Positions 27,466 through 37,100 of a stretch of 37,922 bases of DNA are shown one piece after another. This DNA comes from Pyrinomonadaceae bacterium. Lineage in GTDB: Bacteria > Acidobacteriota > Blastocatellia > Pyrinomonadales > Pyrinomonadaceae. The position numbers were made by a program, and so were the translations under genes. The notes beneath the pieces are model-generated. The model saw only the letters and a list, made by a program, of their open reading frames with translations. It did not search any database and was not told the DNA's origin. Location: assembly GCA_025922875.1 (NCBI GenBank), contig JAICGZ010000019.1, positions 1 through 37,922 on the forward strand. The letters are read 5' to 3'. The stretch's first letter is position 1; the number at the start of each line of letters is the position of its first letter.

Positions 27466-28153
27466 TTAGCCTCGCTATCGCGAAGGCGGCGCCGGCCGCG
27501 GCACTTCCGATTAACACGGTTTGCAGCGCGCTTCTCAGTGGCCGCGTTCCCGTAAAACGCCCTTTTACGAAACCGAAGATTAACAGCGCCACAAGGGTCA
27601 GTACCACTGAGTACAACAGCGCGACCGCGGTCGAAGGTGCAAATATGTAAGGCGCAAGGGGAATCATTCCACCGCCTACGTACGCTCCGGCGATAGTTAA
27701 AGCACTGGTGACAGCGCGTTTGGGTTCAGGTTTCTCAAGCCCGAGCTCGAATCGCATCATGAAGTCGACCCAGTTTCGTGGTTGGCGTTTCAGCGCCTGA
27801 ACGATGGGCCAAATTTCGTCTTCGGTGAGTCCGTAGGCCTGAAAAACTTCCGCGACTTCACGCATCTCTTCGTGAGGGATCTCTGCAACTTCTCGTTTCT
27901 CACGTTCGCGTTCTTTGGCGTAGTGTTCGGCGTCGCTCTTCGCGGCCATGTAGCCGCCAAGCCCCATGGCGATTGACCCGGCAGCGATCTCGGCGAGTCC
28001 TGCGGTGACGATGATGCCAGTGTGATCGATAGCGCCCGATAATCCGGCGGCGAGGGCGAATGGGACCGTGAGACCGTCAGCCATTCCAATGACGATATCG
28101 CGAACGACTTCACTCGACGTGAAGTGAAGTTCGATGTGGGGAGTCTGGGGCAC
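27455..28153 (-). CDS. VIT1/CCC1 family iron/manganese transporter
   Basis: 232 residues. The first membrane block, [20 protein letters not shown], is the VIT1/CCC1 signature with the conserved Asp and the GMxDGLTVPF motif. A second block [20 protein letters not shown] is also typical. After a cytoplasmic charged loop ([14 protein letters not shown]), three more helices follow (around [33 protein letters not shown] and [15 protein letters not shown]). Members move Fe2+ or Mn2+ out of the cytoplasm. GTG 28153 starts the protein; AAAG just upstream is a poor ribosome binding site. It follows the GDT1-like gene, another proposed manganese exporter, across hairpin C2. Confidence 0.93.
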   Translation of the reverse strand: MPQTPHIELHFTSSEVVRDIVIGMADGLTVPFALAAGLSGAIDHTGIIVTAGLAEIAAGSIAMGLGGYMAAKSDAEHYAKEREREKREVAEIPHEEMREVAEVFQAYGLTEDEIWPIVQALKRQPRNWVDFMMRFELGLEKPEPKRAVTSALTIAGAYVGGGMIPLAPYIFAPSTAVALLYSVVLTLVALLIFGFVKGRFTGTRPLRSALQTVLIGSAAAGAAFAIARLIGG

Positions 28154-28179
28154 AAGCTTTACAAGATGTTACACGATTT

Positions 28180-28205
28180 ACAGGATTCAATCATGTAAAT
28201 CCTGT
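28180..28205. repeat. Hairpin repeat C, copy 2
   Basis: ACAGGATT (28180-28187) pairs perfectly with AATCCTGT (28198-28205) across a 10-base loop; GATTTACAGGAT also appears. The right arm touches the GDT1 stop codon at 28206. Confidence 0.7.
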
Positions 28206-28478
28206 CTAAAATTTTCCGAGGAGCATCAGTACGCCAATCACAATAAAGGCTACCGCCGCCACTCGCTTCACCCACTCGAGCGGAACGTAATCACCAATGA
28301 CACTCCCCACCAAAACGCCCACCGCTGACACTGCCGCGAGCGCGAGGCTGGCGCCGAAGAAGACCGCCCACGGTCGCTTTGTTTGTGCAGCCATCGTCAT
28401 AGCCGCCAGTTGCGTCTTGTCGCCCATCTCGGCCAGAAAAATAATTCCAAAGGTTGTCAGCAGTACTCGCAGATCCAT
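28206..28478 (-). CDS. Single-domain GDT1/TMEM165 (UPF0016) membrane protein
   Basis: 90 residues with three membrane segments. The family motif EMGDKTQLA lies at residues 17-25, in the first helix. The other segments are around FFGASLALAAVSAVGVLVGS and VAAVAFIVIGVLMLLG. Full-length family members carry two such domains with two E-x-G-D-[KR]-[TS] motifs; this one has a single domain, so it should pair with itself or a second copy. GDT1/TMEM165 proteins are proposed to transport Mn2+ or Ca2+ against H+. Its neighbour downstream is a CCC1-like transporter, and the kinase gene ends 17 bp upstream. It has no good ribosome binding site. Confidence 0.9.
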   Translation of the reverse strand: MDLRVLLTTFGIIFLAEMGDKTQLAAMTMAAQTKRPWAVFFGASLALAAVSAVGVLVGSVIGDYVPLEWVKRVAAVAFIVIGVLMLLGKF

Positions 28479-28495
28479 TTATTAGTCTCCAAATC

Positions 28496-31400
28496 TCACT
28501 TCAAATCCGTAATCAGGATTGCATCGCGAACCAACGTACCGCGGGAGCACGCCAACTGCTTTCCGTCGCTTGACCAATCGAAGCCGGTGATCAGCAAGTC
28601 TTTGAAATCAGTGATCTGCTTCGGTGGACCACCGTCGAAAGGCTGGCTCCAAATGTTCGACACGTTGTTGGCGGTGACCGTGTAAAAAATCGATTTGCCG
28701 TCGTGCGACCATTCCATCGTTGATAAAACAGTACCGGTCGCCGGCACCTCGAAAGTCTTCACGTTTGGACCACCGTCAAAGGCCATTACGGCAAGGCGGT
28801 TTGGTGGAGCGAACGGATCCGCTGATTCAGGGTACGTGTACGCAATGAATCGACCGTCCGGCGATACACTCGACGTCGTTACGACGTGATCTGAAACCTG
28901 AACCGGCGTGCCGCCATCGATGGAAATTTTCCACAGCGTGGGCTTGGCTCCTCCGAGTGCGCTGTAAATAACCCAGCGGCTATCCGGCGACAATGCAGGA
29001 AACGCTTCACCCAGACCCGACGTCAGTCGCACAGGGTTACTGCCATTAAGATTCATCCGCCACAGGTTTCTTTTGCCATCCTGCCATGTCACAAAAACAA
29101 TGTAGCGGCCGTCAGCCGAAACTACGGGTGAAACGTTAGTCAGGTTATCCGCAGTCAACTGTTTGCGATTATTACCATCGGGATCGGCAATCCAAATATC
29201 AGCGCTTCCACCTTCGTTGGAGACGTACACAATTCTTCCGTCAGGCGCCCACGATACATTGCTTCCAGTTGAGGAAAAGAAACTGCTGACATTGCCGGTG
29301 GGCAGCCTGATTGCCCTGGCTGCATCGCCTTCCGGCACTAGCCAGAGGTTTACCACGCCTATAGACGGGACCGTAGTCAACTTCTTGCCATCCTGAGTTA
29401 ACCCGATTGCTCGATAGGCATTTAAATCATTGGTGACGCGCCTTACGCGCCCATCCGGGTAGTTGATCATCCAAAGCTGCGCGCCTACCGGACTTTCTCC
29501 CGCGACAACCAACACACCGGTCATGTCAGGCAACCATTGAACGCGCGCAGCAAACAGCCATGCCTCGGGCGAAAGCTCCTTTTCGCTGCCGTCTTCTACC
29601 GAGAATCCGACTACCTTACTTCGACCCCCAACTGTGGCTACAGTGGAAGCAATGATCTTTCCGTCAGGCGACCAGGATGGACCAGTGAAAAAGATTGGAG
29701 AAAAACGTTCCGGCATCTTTTTCACTACCAGGTCACGCTCGCCGCTCCCGTCAACATTCGCAATCACGAGTGCGCTCTCGCCAGCGTTCGGATAGTGGCC
29801 ACGCACGAGCACAAATTGCTTGCCGTCCGGTGAAAAACTGATTGGACCATCAATCCTGTCCAGCACCTTAATCGGAGCGCCGCCGAGAACGGGGATACGA
29901 TAAAGCGTGCCGGCATCGAGGTTGGCTTTCACTGCGTAGTAGAGCTCATTACCGTCGGGCGAGAACGTCATACCAAAAAATCCGACGGGTGCGGGGGGCA
30001 CGATCTCCTTGTCATTCGCAGTGCTGACCTGGCGAATGTAAAGACTCTGTTTACTTCGTTCGCTCAGTGCGTAAACGATGTACTTGCCGTCAGGCGAAAT
30101 GGTGGCATCGATTGCGTTGCCTGAGTTGGTTAAACGCGTAAGCTTGACGTCGGAGAAATGCGCGACCGGCTCCTCTCGATTAAGCCACTTGTAAACTCCG
30201 AAAATTCCTGCCGCCACGATCAGAGCACTCGCAATCAATGCCAGTGTGGCTCCGGCTTTATGTCGCTTGATCTCGATGCTGATCGATTCGCTGATGTTGC
30301 TGATGGCGCTGCGCGTTTGAGTGGGTCGTGGCCCTGAGAGCGCCGCAGTAGGCTCACCGGGAAGCATCACGCCCGTGCCGGCTTCGTCACTTTCAGAAGC
30401 AACAGAACGATCGAGCTTGTCCTGAAACTCGAGCTCTTGTTTGAGCGCCTTCAGATCCAGCCAGAGATCTTTGACGACCTGATAACGTTCTTCGCGATCT
30501 TTTCGCAGCGCTTTGGTCACGATGCGCGCCAATTCAGATGGGACTCCCGGCACGGCGCGTGAAAGCGGAGGCGGCTCGGTCTTGAGGATTGACGCGAGAA
30601 TGTCGCTCGGTGTGTCGCCTTCAAATGGCTTGCGACGCGCGATCATCTCGTAAATGACAGCGCCCAGACTGAAGATATCCGAACGGTTATCAACGCCGAG
30701 TCCGCGCGCTTGTTCGGGCGACATGTACCCGGCAGTTCCAATCACGATGCCCGAACCGGTGCGCACCTGGATCGTTGGCGCTTCCGCGGCAACCGCGGGT
30801 GACGCCTGTTCGCTGAGTTTTGCCAACCCGAAATCGAGGACTTTCACGTAGCCATCGGGCCGCAGCATTATGTTTTCGGGTTTGATGTCGCGATGGATGA
30901 TTCCGGCTTTGTGTGCGGCGGAGAGTGCATCCGCAACCTGGATCGCTATGTTCAGAGCTTCAGAAAGCGGAAGGGGCGATCGGTTCAAGCGAAATCGCAA
31001 TGTCTCGCCTTCGACAAATTCAGTAGCGATGATGTGGGAGTCCGCGGCCTGCCGAATCTCGTAGATCGTGATGATATTTGGATGATTGAGGGCCGAAGCT
31101 GCGCGAGCTTCCTGCTCGAAGCGACGCAGTCGATCGTCGTCGGTAGTGAAAGTAGCGGGGAGCAGTTTCAAAGCGACTTTGCGACCGAGCCGCTTGTCCT
31201 CGGCGAGATAAACTTCACCCATGCCGCCACGACTAATAAACGAGATCACTTCGTACGAGGCGATAGTTTGACCCGGCGTCAACTCTACTCGTTCACCTGC
31301 CAGCATCGCCGCGGCCGCTTCGAAAGCAGGCTTATCGATGAAACTGCCGCTCTGTTCGTGCGACGCGATTAACGACTCAACCTCACTGCGCAAATTCTCG

Positions 31401-31504
31401 TCGCCGGAGCACGCCTGCGAGATAAACGGACCTCGATCTTCAGGGCGATACATAAGCGCCGAGTTGAAGATCTCTTTTACTTGTTGCCAACGTTCCGGGG
31501 TCAT
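28496..31504 (-). CDS. Membrane Ser/Thr protein kinase with C-terminal PD40/TolB-like propeller
   Basis: 1002 residues. The N-terminus MTPERWQQVKEIFNSAL is the usual opening of acidobacterial sigma-linked kinases. The kinase domain (about 84-355) has Lys113, HRDIKPEN with Asp206, DFG at 224-226 and SPEQARG. A polar linker leads to one membrane helix (about 418-440, ALIASALIVAAGIFGVY). The C-terminal 560 residues, outside the membrane, are PD40/WD40-like repeats such as ISPDGKYIVYAL, WSPDGKIIAST and VSPDGRFIAYTY, building one or two propellers. It probably senses an external or periplasmic signal. It follows the ECF sigma gene across hairpin D, and no ribosome binding site precedes its ATG. 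Confidence 0.95.
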   Translation of the reverse strand: MTPERWQQVKEIFNSALMYRPEDRGPFISQACSGDENLRSEVESLIASHEQSGSFIDKPAFEAAAAMLAGERVELTPGQTIASYEVISFISRGGMGEVYLAEDKRLGRKVALKLLPATFTTDDDRLRRFEQEARAASALNHPNIITIYEIRQAADSHIIATEFVEGETLRFRLNRSPLPLSEALNIAIQVADALSAAHKAGIIHRDIKPENIMLRPDGYVKVLDFGLAKLSEQASPAVAAEAPTIQVRTGSGIVIGTAGYMSPEQARGLGVDNRSDIFSLGAVIYEMIARRKPFEGDTPSDILASILKTEPPPLSRAVPGVPSELARIVTKALRKDREERYQVVKDLWLDLKALKQELEFQDKLDRSVASESDEAGTGVMLPGEPTAALSGPRPTQTRSAISNISESISIEIKRHKAGATLALIASALIVAAGIFGVYKWLNREEPVAHFSDVKLTRLTNSGNAIDATISPDGKYIVYALSERSKQSLYIRQVSTANDKEIVPPAPVGFFGMTFSPDGNELYYAVKANLDAGTLYRIPVLGGAPIKVLDRIDGPISFSPDGKQFVLVRGHYPNAGESALVIANVDGSGERDLVVKKMPERFSPIFFTGPSWSPDGKIIASTVATVGGRSKVVGFSVEDGSEKELSPEAWLFAARVQWLPDMTGVLVVAGESPVGAQLWMINYPDGRVRRVTNDLNAYRAIGLTQDGKKLTTVPSIGVVNLWLVPEGDAARAIRLPTGNVSSFFSSTGSNVSWAPDGRIVYVSNEGGSADIWIADPDGNNRKQLTADNLTNVSPVVSADGRYIVFVTWQDGKRNLWRMNLNGSNPVRLTSGLGEAFPALSPDSRWVIYSALGGAKPTLWKISIDGGTPVQVSDHVVTTSSVSPDGRFIAYTYPESADPFAPPNRLAVMAFDGGPNVKTFEVPATGTVLSTMEWSHDGKSIFYTVTANNVSNIWSQPFDGGPPKQITDFKDLLITGFDWSSDGKQLACSRGTLVRDAILITDLK

Positions 31505-31508
31505 AAAT

Positions 31509-31644
31509 CATTGCCGATTGCCAATCGCCGATTGCCGATTTCAACCAATTGCCCTTTAGATTACACGCGGAGGAAATGTCCGAATCCCCTCACTCGATTG
31601 ACGATTTGACCAAATTGGCAATTGGAAATCGGCAATTGGCAATG
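31509..31644. repeat. Hairpin repeat D (ATTGCC family) between sigma and kinase genes
   Basis: The left half (31509-31553) repeats CGATTGCC/ATTGCCGATT. ATTGCCGATTTCAACCAATT at 31531-31550, with GCC after it, pairs with GGCAATTGGAAATCGGCAAT at 31617-31636, and the right half ends in GGCAATTGGCAATG. About 60 bases lie between the arms. The left part covers the place where the kinase ribosome binding site should be. Confidence 0.75.
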
Positions 31645-31647
31645 TAT

Positions 31648-32220
31648 TCATTCCAACTGGCGACGCAGCCACGCGCGGGCCATCTTCCAGTCGCGCTCGA
31701 CAGTCGCATGCCCGATTCCCAGCACCTCCGCAATCTCTTCAATAGACAGGCCGCCAAAAAACTTCAACTCCACAATGCGCTCCTGCTGCGGATCCATCTT
31801 CGCAAGCTCATCGAGCGCCTCGTTCAAGGCAAGCAGATCGACTTCGGGCTGTTTCACGATCGTTTCCGCGGTCGTAATCGACACCCGTTGCTGCTCTGGA
31901 CCGCCGCGCTTTACCGCCTGATGCTGGCGCGCGTGGTCCACCAGTATCCGGCGCATCAACTGCGCGGAAATGCCAAAGAAATGTGCTCGATTCTGCCATT
32001 TCGCATTTCTTTGATCGACCAGCTTGAGATACGCCTCATTAACCAGCGCCGTAGGCTGGAGTGTGTGTCCGGCGCGTTCTCGTCGCAAATAATTGGTCGC
32101 CAAACGTCGCAGCTCGCTATAGACCAGCGGCATCAGTTTTTCCAGTGCCGCCTGGTCTCCCTTACCCCAGTCAATCAAGAGCTGCGTGATGCCTTCGGGC
32201 GACTGCATACGTCTCGTCAT
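31648..32220 (-). CDS. ECF-type RNA polymerase sigma factor (TIGR02999-like)
   Basis: 190 residues from ATG 32220; ATG 32208 is also possible. Region 2 reads ITQLLIDWGKGDQAALEKLM, SELRRLATNYLRRE and HTLQPTALVNEAYLKLV, and then AHFFGISAQLMRRILVDHAR. Region 4 has DPQQERIVELKFFGGLSIEE followed by a helix-turn-helix with VLGIGHATVERDWKMARAWL. This is the sigma-70_ECF subgroup often found beside large Ser/Thr kinases in Acidobacteria and Planctomycetes. The next gene on the same strand is such a kinase, so phosphorylation may control this sigma factor instead of a classical anti-sigma protein. No intact anti-sigma gene is nearby. Confidence 0.95.
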   Translation of the reverse strand: MTRRMQSPEGITQLLIDWGKGDQAALEKLMPLVYSELRRLATNYLRRERAGHTLQPTALVNEAYLKLVDQRNAKWQNRAHFFGISAQLMRRILVDHARQHQAVKRGGPEQQRVSITTAETIVKQPEVDLLALNEALDELAKMDPQQERIVELKFFGGLSIEEIAEVLGIGHATVERDWKMARAWLRRQLE

Positions 32221-32335
32221 CTCTAAGTAGCCGCAGAGTTTACAACAAATGTTTCGACATCGTGAGGGGAATGGGGCCAAACGTCCGCGTTACTAAGTGA
32301 AGGCGAAAATGCCAAATGAAATACGGAGGTCCATT

Positions 32336-32776
32336 ATGAAAAGACATCTCAATATCCCAATGGCGATGATCATAGTCGCTGGTGTTCTCACCATCAGTGC
32401 ACAAGCGCAAACGTCGAGCGCGCAAAAAGTGATTGCCACGATCCCGTTTGCATTCAATGTCGGTGAAACGCGCCTGCCGGCGGGGAAATACACGATCACG
32501 GTCGCGAACCCCACTTCGGATCGAAAGATCTTGCAGATACGAAGCGCGAATGGCCGGTCGAGTGCGATGACTGTAACGACCAGCGTCGTTGGAAATGTAG
32601 CTGACAAAACAAAGCTCGTGTTTCAACGCTACGGCGATCGATATTTCTTCGCGCAGACGCAGATGGCGGGCGACCCGACGAGCCTTGCGGCGGTCAAGTC
32701 GAAAGCTGAACGAGCAGAGCAACAAACCCTCGCCCGGACCAGCAAGAAGAGTGTGGTCGTGGTAATCGCCGAATAA
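32336..32776 (+). CDS. Small exported protein divergent from the sigma gene
   Basis: 146 residues from ATG 32336, with GGAGG 6 bp upstream. A signal peptide (MAMIIVAGVLTISAQAQ) precedes a core VIATIPFAFNVGETRLPAGK, then YTITV, KILQIRSANGRSSAMTVT and KLVFQRYGDRYFFAQ. This pattern (a predicted small beta-barrel-like secreted protein) is frequent in Acidobacteria as an uncharacterised family; I know no function. The tail is rich in Lys and Glu. It diverges from the sigma factor across 115 bp and could be a target of that sigma factor; this is an inference. It is followed by hairpin C3. Confidence 0.85.
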   Translation: MKRHLNIPMAMIIVAGVLTISAQAQTSSAQKVIATIPFAFNVGETRLPAGKYTITVANPTSDRKILQIRSANGRSSAMTVTTSVVGNVADKTKLVFQRYGDRYFFAQTQMAGDPTSLAAVKSKAERAEQQTLARTSKKSVVVVIAE

Positions 32777-32823
32777 TTTCGTATGCGGCTGGCAGAAGTT
32801 GGGGAACTCCTTGCTGGCTGTTT

Positions 32824-32857
32824 GACAGGATTACAGGATTAACCCTGTAATCCTGTC
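32824..32857. repeat. Hairpin repeat C, copy 3, directly before the permease start
   Basis: GACAGGATTACAGG (32824-32837) and CCTGTAATCCTGTC (32844-32857) are perfect inverted repeats of 14 bp with a 6-base loop. Only three bases separate the right arm from the permease ATG at 32861, so no ribosome binding site can lie between them. Confidence 0.88.
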
Positions 32858-32860
32858 TCA

Positions 32861-34141
32861 ATGCATCTTCGCACCGAAGCAATCGCGGGCATTACCACCT
32901 TCTTCACCATGGCCTACATCGTCGTGGTGAACCCTACGATCCTCTCAACTCCCGGAACAGGCATGGCCTTCAGTGGCGTCCTGACAGCGACGGTGCTGAT
33001 CTGTTTTTCGATGACCCTGTTGATGGGTCTCTACGCAAAACTTCCATTCGCAGTCGCACCCGGCATGGGCATCAATGCGTTCTTCACGTTCACCATCATC
33101 CTCACACAAAAAGTTTGGTGGCAGGTTGCACTGGGCATCGTCTTTTGGGCCGGCGTGCTCTTTCTCCTGATCTCCATCACTCCGATTCGCGAAACTATCG
33201 CGAAAGCTATTCCTGCTGAACTGAGAATCGCAACCGCTGCCGGCATCGGCATTTTCCTGACGTTCATCGGTCTTAGAAACGCCGGACTCATAGCGTCTGA
33301 TCCGGTCACGTTCGTTAAACTCGGAAACCTCGGCATACAGGTATTGCTCGCGATCCTCGGTTTGATCGTGACTGTCATCCTCACGATCCGCCGTAGTCCG
33401 TTCGCATATCTTGCCGGGATTTTCTTAGTCACACTTGTTGCCTGGGCCGCGGGACAAGTCACCGCGCCTGAGAGTTTCTTCAGTGCTCCTGACTTCGAGA
33501 CGGTGTTTTTGAAACTGGACATTTGGGGCGCGCTGAAACTCTCGCTGTTGCCTGCCATCATCGGCATACTATTCACCGATCTGTTCGATTCGATTTCCAC
33601 TTTCATCGGCGTCGCTCATGCAGCCGATCTACTCGACGAGAACGGCAATCCGCGCAATTTGCGGCAAGGCTTGATCGTTGATTCCGTTGCGACCTTCGGC
33701 GCCGGTCTCGCGGGTACGTCATCGGGCACGGCTTACATCGAAAGCATTGCGGGGATCAATAGCGGTGGACGCACCGGCTTGACTTCGGTCTTCACGGCGC
33801 TCTGCTTCCTGCCGTGTTTCTTTCTCGCGCCGCTTGCGGGCATGGTTCCCGCTTACGCGACTGCACCGGTTCTCGTCCTCGTCGGCGCGTCGATGTTCAA
33901 AAGCGTCAACCAGATCGATTTCCGCAAAATAGAGGAAGGCCTGCCATCATTTTTGACTATAATCCTCATCCCCCTTACGTTCTCGATCACGCAGGGCATA
34001 CTCTGGGGTTTTATTTCGCACGTTGGCCTTTATCTGTTAGCCGGCCGTCGCAGAGAGATTCATCCCGTAATGTTCATACTCGCCCTGATCGCGATTGGTT
34101 TACTGCTGCTGGAGCATTCGAACTTGTCAGAGGTTTTATGA
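32861..34141 (+). CDS. AzgA-type (NCS2) purine permease
   Basis: 426 residues with about 12 membrane helices. The N-terminal block LRTEAIAGITTFFTMAYIVV, PFAVAPGMGINAFF, the ILFTDLFDSISTFIGVA block and TSSGTAYIESIAGINSGGRT are hallmarks of the AzgA-like NCS2 group, which imports adenine, guanine and hypoxanthine with protons. Family members normally start about 15 residues earlier with a short amphipathic segment (of the kind LxRxFxLxExGT); here the ATG comes immediately before LRTE and just after a hairpin, so the N-terminus may be shortened or the true start may be upstream in another frame. Its last codons overlap the next gene by 4 bp (ATGA). Confidence 0.93.
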   Translation: MHLRTEAIAGITTFFTMAYIVVVNPTILSTPGTGMAFSGVLTATVLICFSMTLLMGLYAKLPFAVAPGMGINAFFTFTIILTQKVWWQVALGIVFWAGVLFLLISITPIRETIAKAIPAELRIATAAGIGIFLTFIGLRNAGLIASDPVTFVKLGNLGIQVLLAILGLIVTVILTIRRSPFAYLAGIFLVTLVAWAAGQVTAPESFFSAPDFETVFLKLDIWGALKLSLLPAIIGILFTDLFDSISTFIGVAHAADLLDENGNPRNLRQGLIVDSVATFGAGLAGTSSGTAYIESIAGINSGGRTGLTSVFTALCFLPCFFLAPLAGMVPAYATAPVLVLVGASMFKSVNQIDFRKIEEGLPSFLTIILIPLTFSITQGILWGFISHVGLYLLAGRRREIHPVMFILALIAIGLLLLEHSNLSEVL

Positions 34142-37100
34142 GACATAAAAATGAGCGCCTCCCTGGAGGGAGGGGTCTTTCGCTAATCGTTGTTGTCTTC
34201 CTTACACAAACGGCACTTGCACAAACCCCTTCTCCGAGTCCAACACCATCAGACAAACGTGGTCTCGGCATTCAAAGCAGCGGTCAGACGCCGAGCTCTC
34301 AAACGAGTTCGCAATCACGAGAAGCCAAACCAGAACTTGTTCTCCAAACCGGCTACAACAATCTCATCGGCGCAACTCGACTCGTCTTCAGTCCTGACGG
34401 CCGCCTGCTCGCCACCGGTACCTTGCGCAGCAACACCATCAAGCTTTGGGAAACCGCGACCAACCGCAAACTGCGCGACCTTTCAGGCAGCGGACAAAAC
34501 TCGATGGCGATCGCTCCAGCCGTCGCGTTCAGTCGTGACAGTCGTCTGCTCGCTGCTTCTGCTGGTGATAATTCGGTAAAGGTCTGGGACGTGATGACCG
34601 GGCGTGAATTGCATTCGCTAGCCGGCGTTCAAGGCTCAATGATGTCTGCGGTGGGTGTCTACTTCGTCGGCTTCGCTTCAGACAACCGGCTCGTGACGGT
34701 GAGTGATGCTGTCAGGGTTTGGGATCTTTCCACTGGACGCGAATTGCGCACGCTCGAGTCGGATCTAATGTCTCTCGCAAGATTCACTGGCAATGACAGT
34801 GGAGTAACTCTTTCGGCCGATGGCGCTCAACTCCTGCTGCTTACCGACGAACCGCAAGTGAGAGTTATAGATCTTGCGAGCGGACGAGAAGTTAGTCGGG
34901 TGAAACTGCCTGGCGATCAGATCGAGAGCCTGCAGCTTGCTTTTAGTCCGGATGGAAATCTGCTTGCGGCAGGAATACAAGATAAACGCTTGAAGTTTTG
35001 GAACCTCACTTCGAAAAAAGACCAGGAGCTTGCACGGACAGCGAAGGAATTTTCTGTGGTGAAGTTCAGCCGCGACGGCCGGCTGCTCGCACTTTCTGAA
35101 AACTACACGGTAAGGCTCTGGGACGTAGCCACGCTGCGTGAGTTACCTGCTTTGAAAGTTCCGAACAGCGGTTCTTTTCCTCAAGCCGAGGCGTTCATCG
35201 CTTTCAGTGAAGATGGAAAACGAATCGCTACCGGCGGCTTCGATACGGACACGATCGTTTGGGAAGCTGAGACCGGCAAACGACTCTCAAACCTGAGCGG
35301 CCGCACAAACATGGCTTACAACGTGGCGTTCAGCGCGGACGGAAACGAGCTCGCTGCCGGAGGCCGCACGCGATGGGATCTACGCACTGGCCGGGGCGTG
35401 CGAACAGCGCCCGAAACATCAGAAAAAACTTTCGGAATGGCAAGCCCGGATGGCCGCCTACTCGCTCTGATGAAACCTAATAGTAGCGAAGTGCCAATTC
35501 TCGAAAGTCCAGGCGGACGACAACTGCATACACTGCGGCCGGCTAGTGACATCGGAACGGTTCAGCGCATGCGCTTCAGTCCGGATGGAACAACGCTCGC
35601 CGTGATTTATGGTCCACGCGACGACATACGTCCAACCCCTGGACAATCCATGTCGTTCGGCAGCCAGATCAAGATCTGGGACTTAAAGACTGGTCGTGAG
35701 CTTCGTTCGTTCGATGCGGGTCAGATTCCGATGGCGCTGGACTTTAGCGCTGACGGCCGCGTTATCGGGAGTGTTGGATCGATGGGCCAGATTTCGCTTT
35801 GGGAGGTGCAGTCGGGCAACAAGTTGCGCGATCTGACTTCAATGCCTTTTGGCGCGTTCAACCCCGCCAATATTAAACCGGGCCAGATGCCCGATATGAA
35901 TGAGATCGCGGCAATGATGACCAATGTAATTGGAAACATGTCCGCGGGAACTATGGGCAGTGTAACGTCGCTCGCGTTCAGTGGTGATGGGCGCATGCTG
36001 GCGACGGGCGGAGTCGAGTCAAAGGCAAACATCGACCTCGCCGCGATGATGAGTGGGGCGAAGGTTCAATATCCGAGAAAACAGAAAGGCTCAAAGCAAC
36101 CGGATCCACAGGACATGATGAGGGATCTAAAGGTTGAGTCAGTGGGTCTTGTAAAACTTTGGGACGTAGCGAGCGGCCGCGAGATCGGGGCGATCAAAGG
36201 ACATGGGCGAGGCGTCAACAAAGTCGCTTTTAGTCGTGATGGAAAACTACTCGCTTCCGGGTCCACCGACAACACGATCAAAATTTGGGATGTTGCAACT
36301 CGAAGCGAAGTGCGAACGCTGACCGGTCACACTTCCAGTATCGAATCGATCGATTTCACTCCCGACGGTCGGTTGCTCGCGTCTGCCGGCGAAGATGGCA
36401 GCACGTTTCTTTGGGACACAAAAACCGGCGAGCATCTACTGACGTTGATTTCGCTCGACGATGGCGGCGAGTGGATGGTAGTCACGCCGCAAGGCCTGTT
36501 CGACGGCACTCCTGTTTCCTGGAATCAGATCCTGTGGCGCTACAATCAGGAAACATTCAACGTCGCCCCGATCGAGTGGTTCTTCAATGAGTTTTATTAT
36601 CCCGGCTTGCTTGCGGACATCTTCGCCGGAAAACGCCCGCGCGTGGCCGAGGACGTATCGAAAAAAGATCGTCGCCAGCCGGTGGTGAAGTTGTCGCTTG
36701 TGGGCGGGGCTGCGGAATCAACTATCGCAACGCGCACGGTCAAAGTAAAAATCGACGTTACCGACGCGCCCGCCGACAAGGACAATCCGCAGGGCACGGG
36801 CGCGCAGGACGTGCGGCTGTTTCGCAATGGATCGCTCGTGAAGGTTTGGCATGGCGATGTTCTAAAAGGCCAGGCGGCGGTCACACTCGAACAGGAAATC
36901 ACCGTGACGGCTGGTCCGAATCGGCTGGTGGCTTATGCCTTCAATCGCGATAACGTCAAAAGCAAAGACGCGCCGCTCGTGTTCACCGGCACCGACACGC
37001 TGAAGCGTAAAGGCACTGCTTACATCATTGCCGTCGGCGTAAATGAGTATGAGAACTCGCAATACAACTTGAAGTATGCGACGGCTGATGCGCGAAGCTT

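Noticed and set aside
31549-32226. Open frame of 225 residues on the plus strand with GGAGG near its start
   Set aside because: It is antisense to the sigma factor gene over almost its whole length, and the product has no recognisable domain.
33814-34137. N-terminal extension of the WD40-caspase frame
   Set aside because: This part overlaps the permease in another frame; the ATG at 34138 has AGAGG and exposes a signal peptide.
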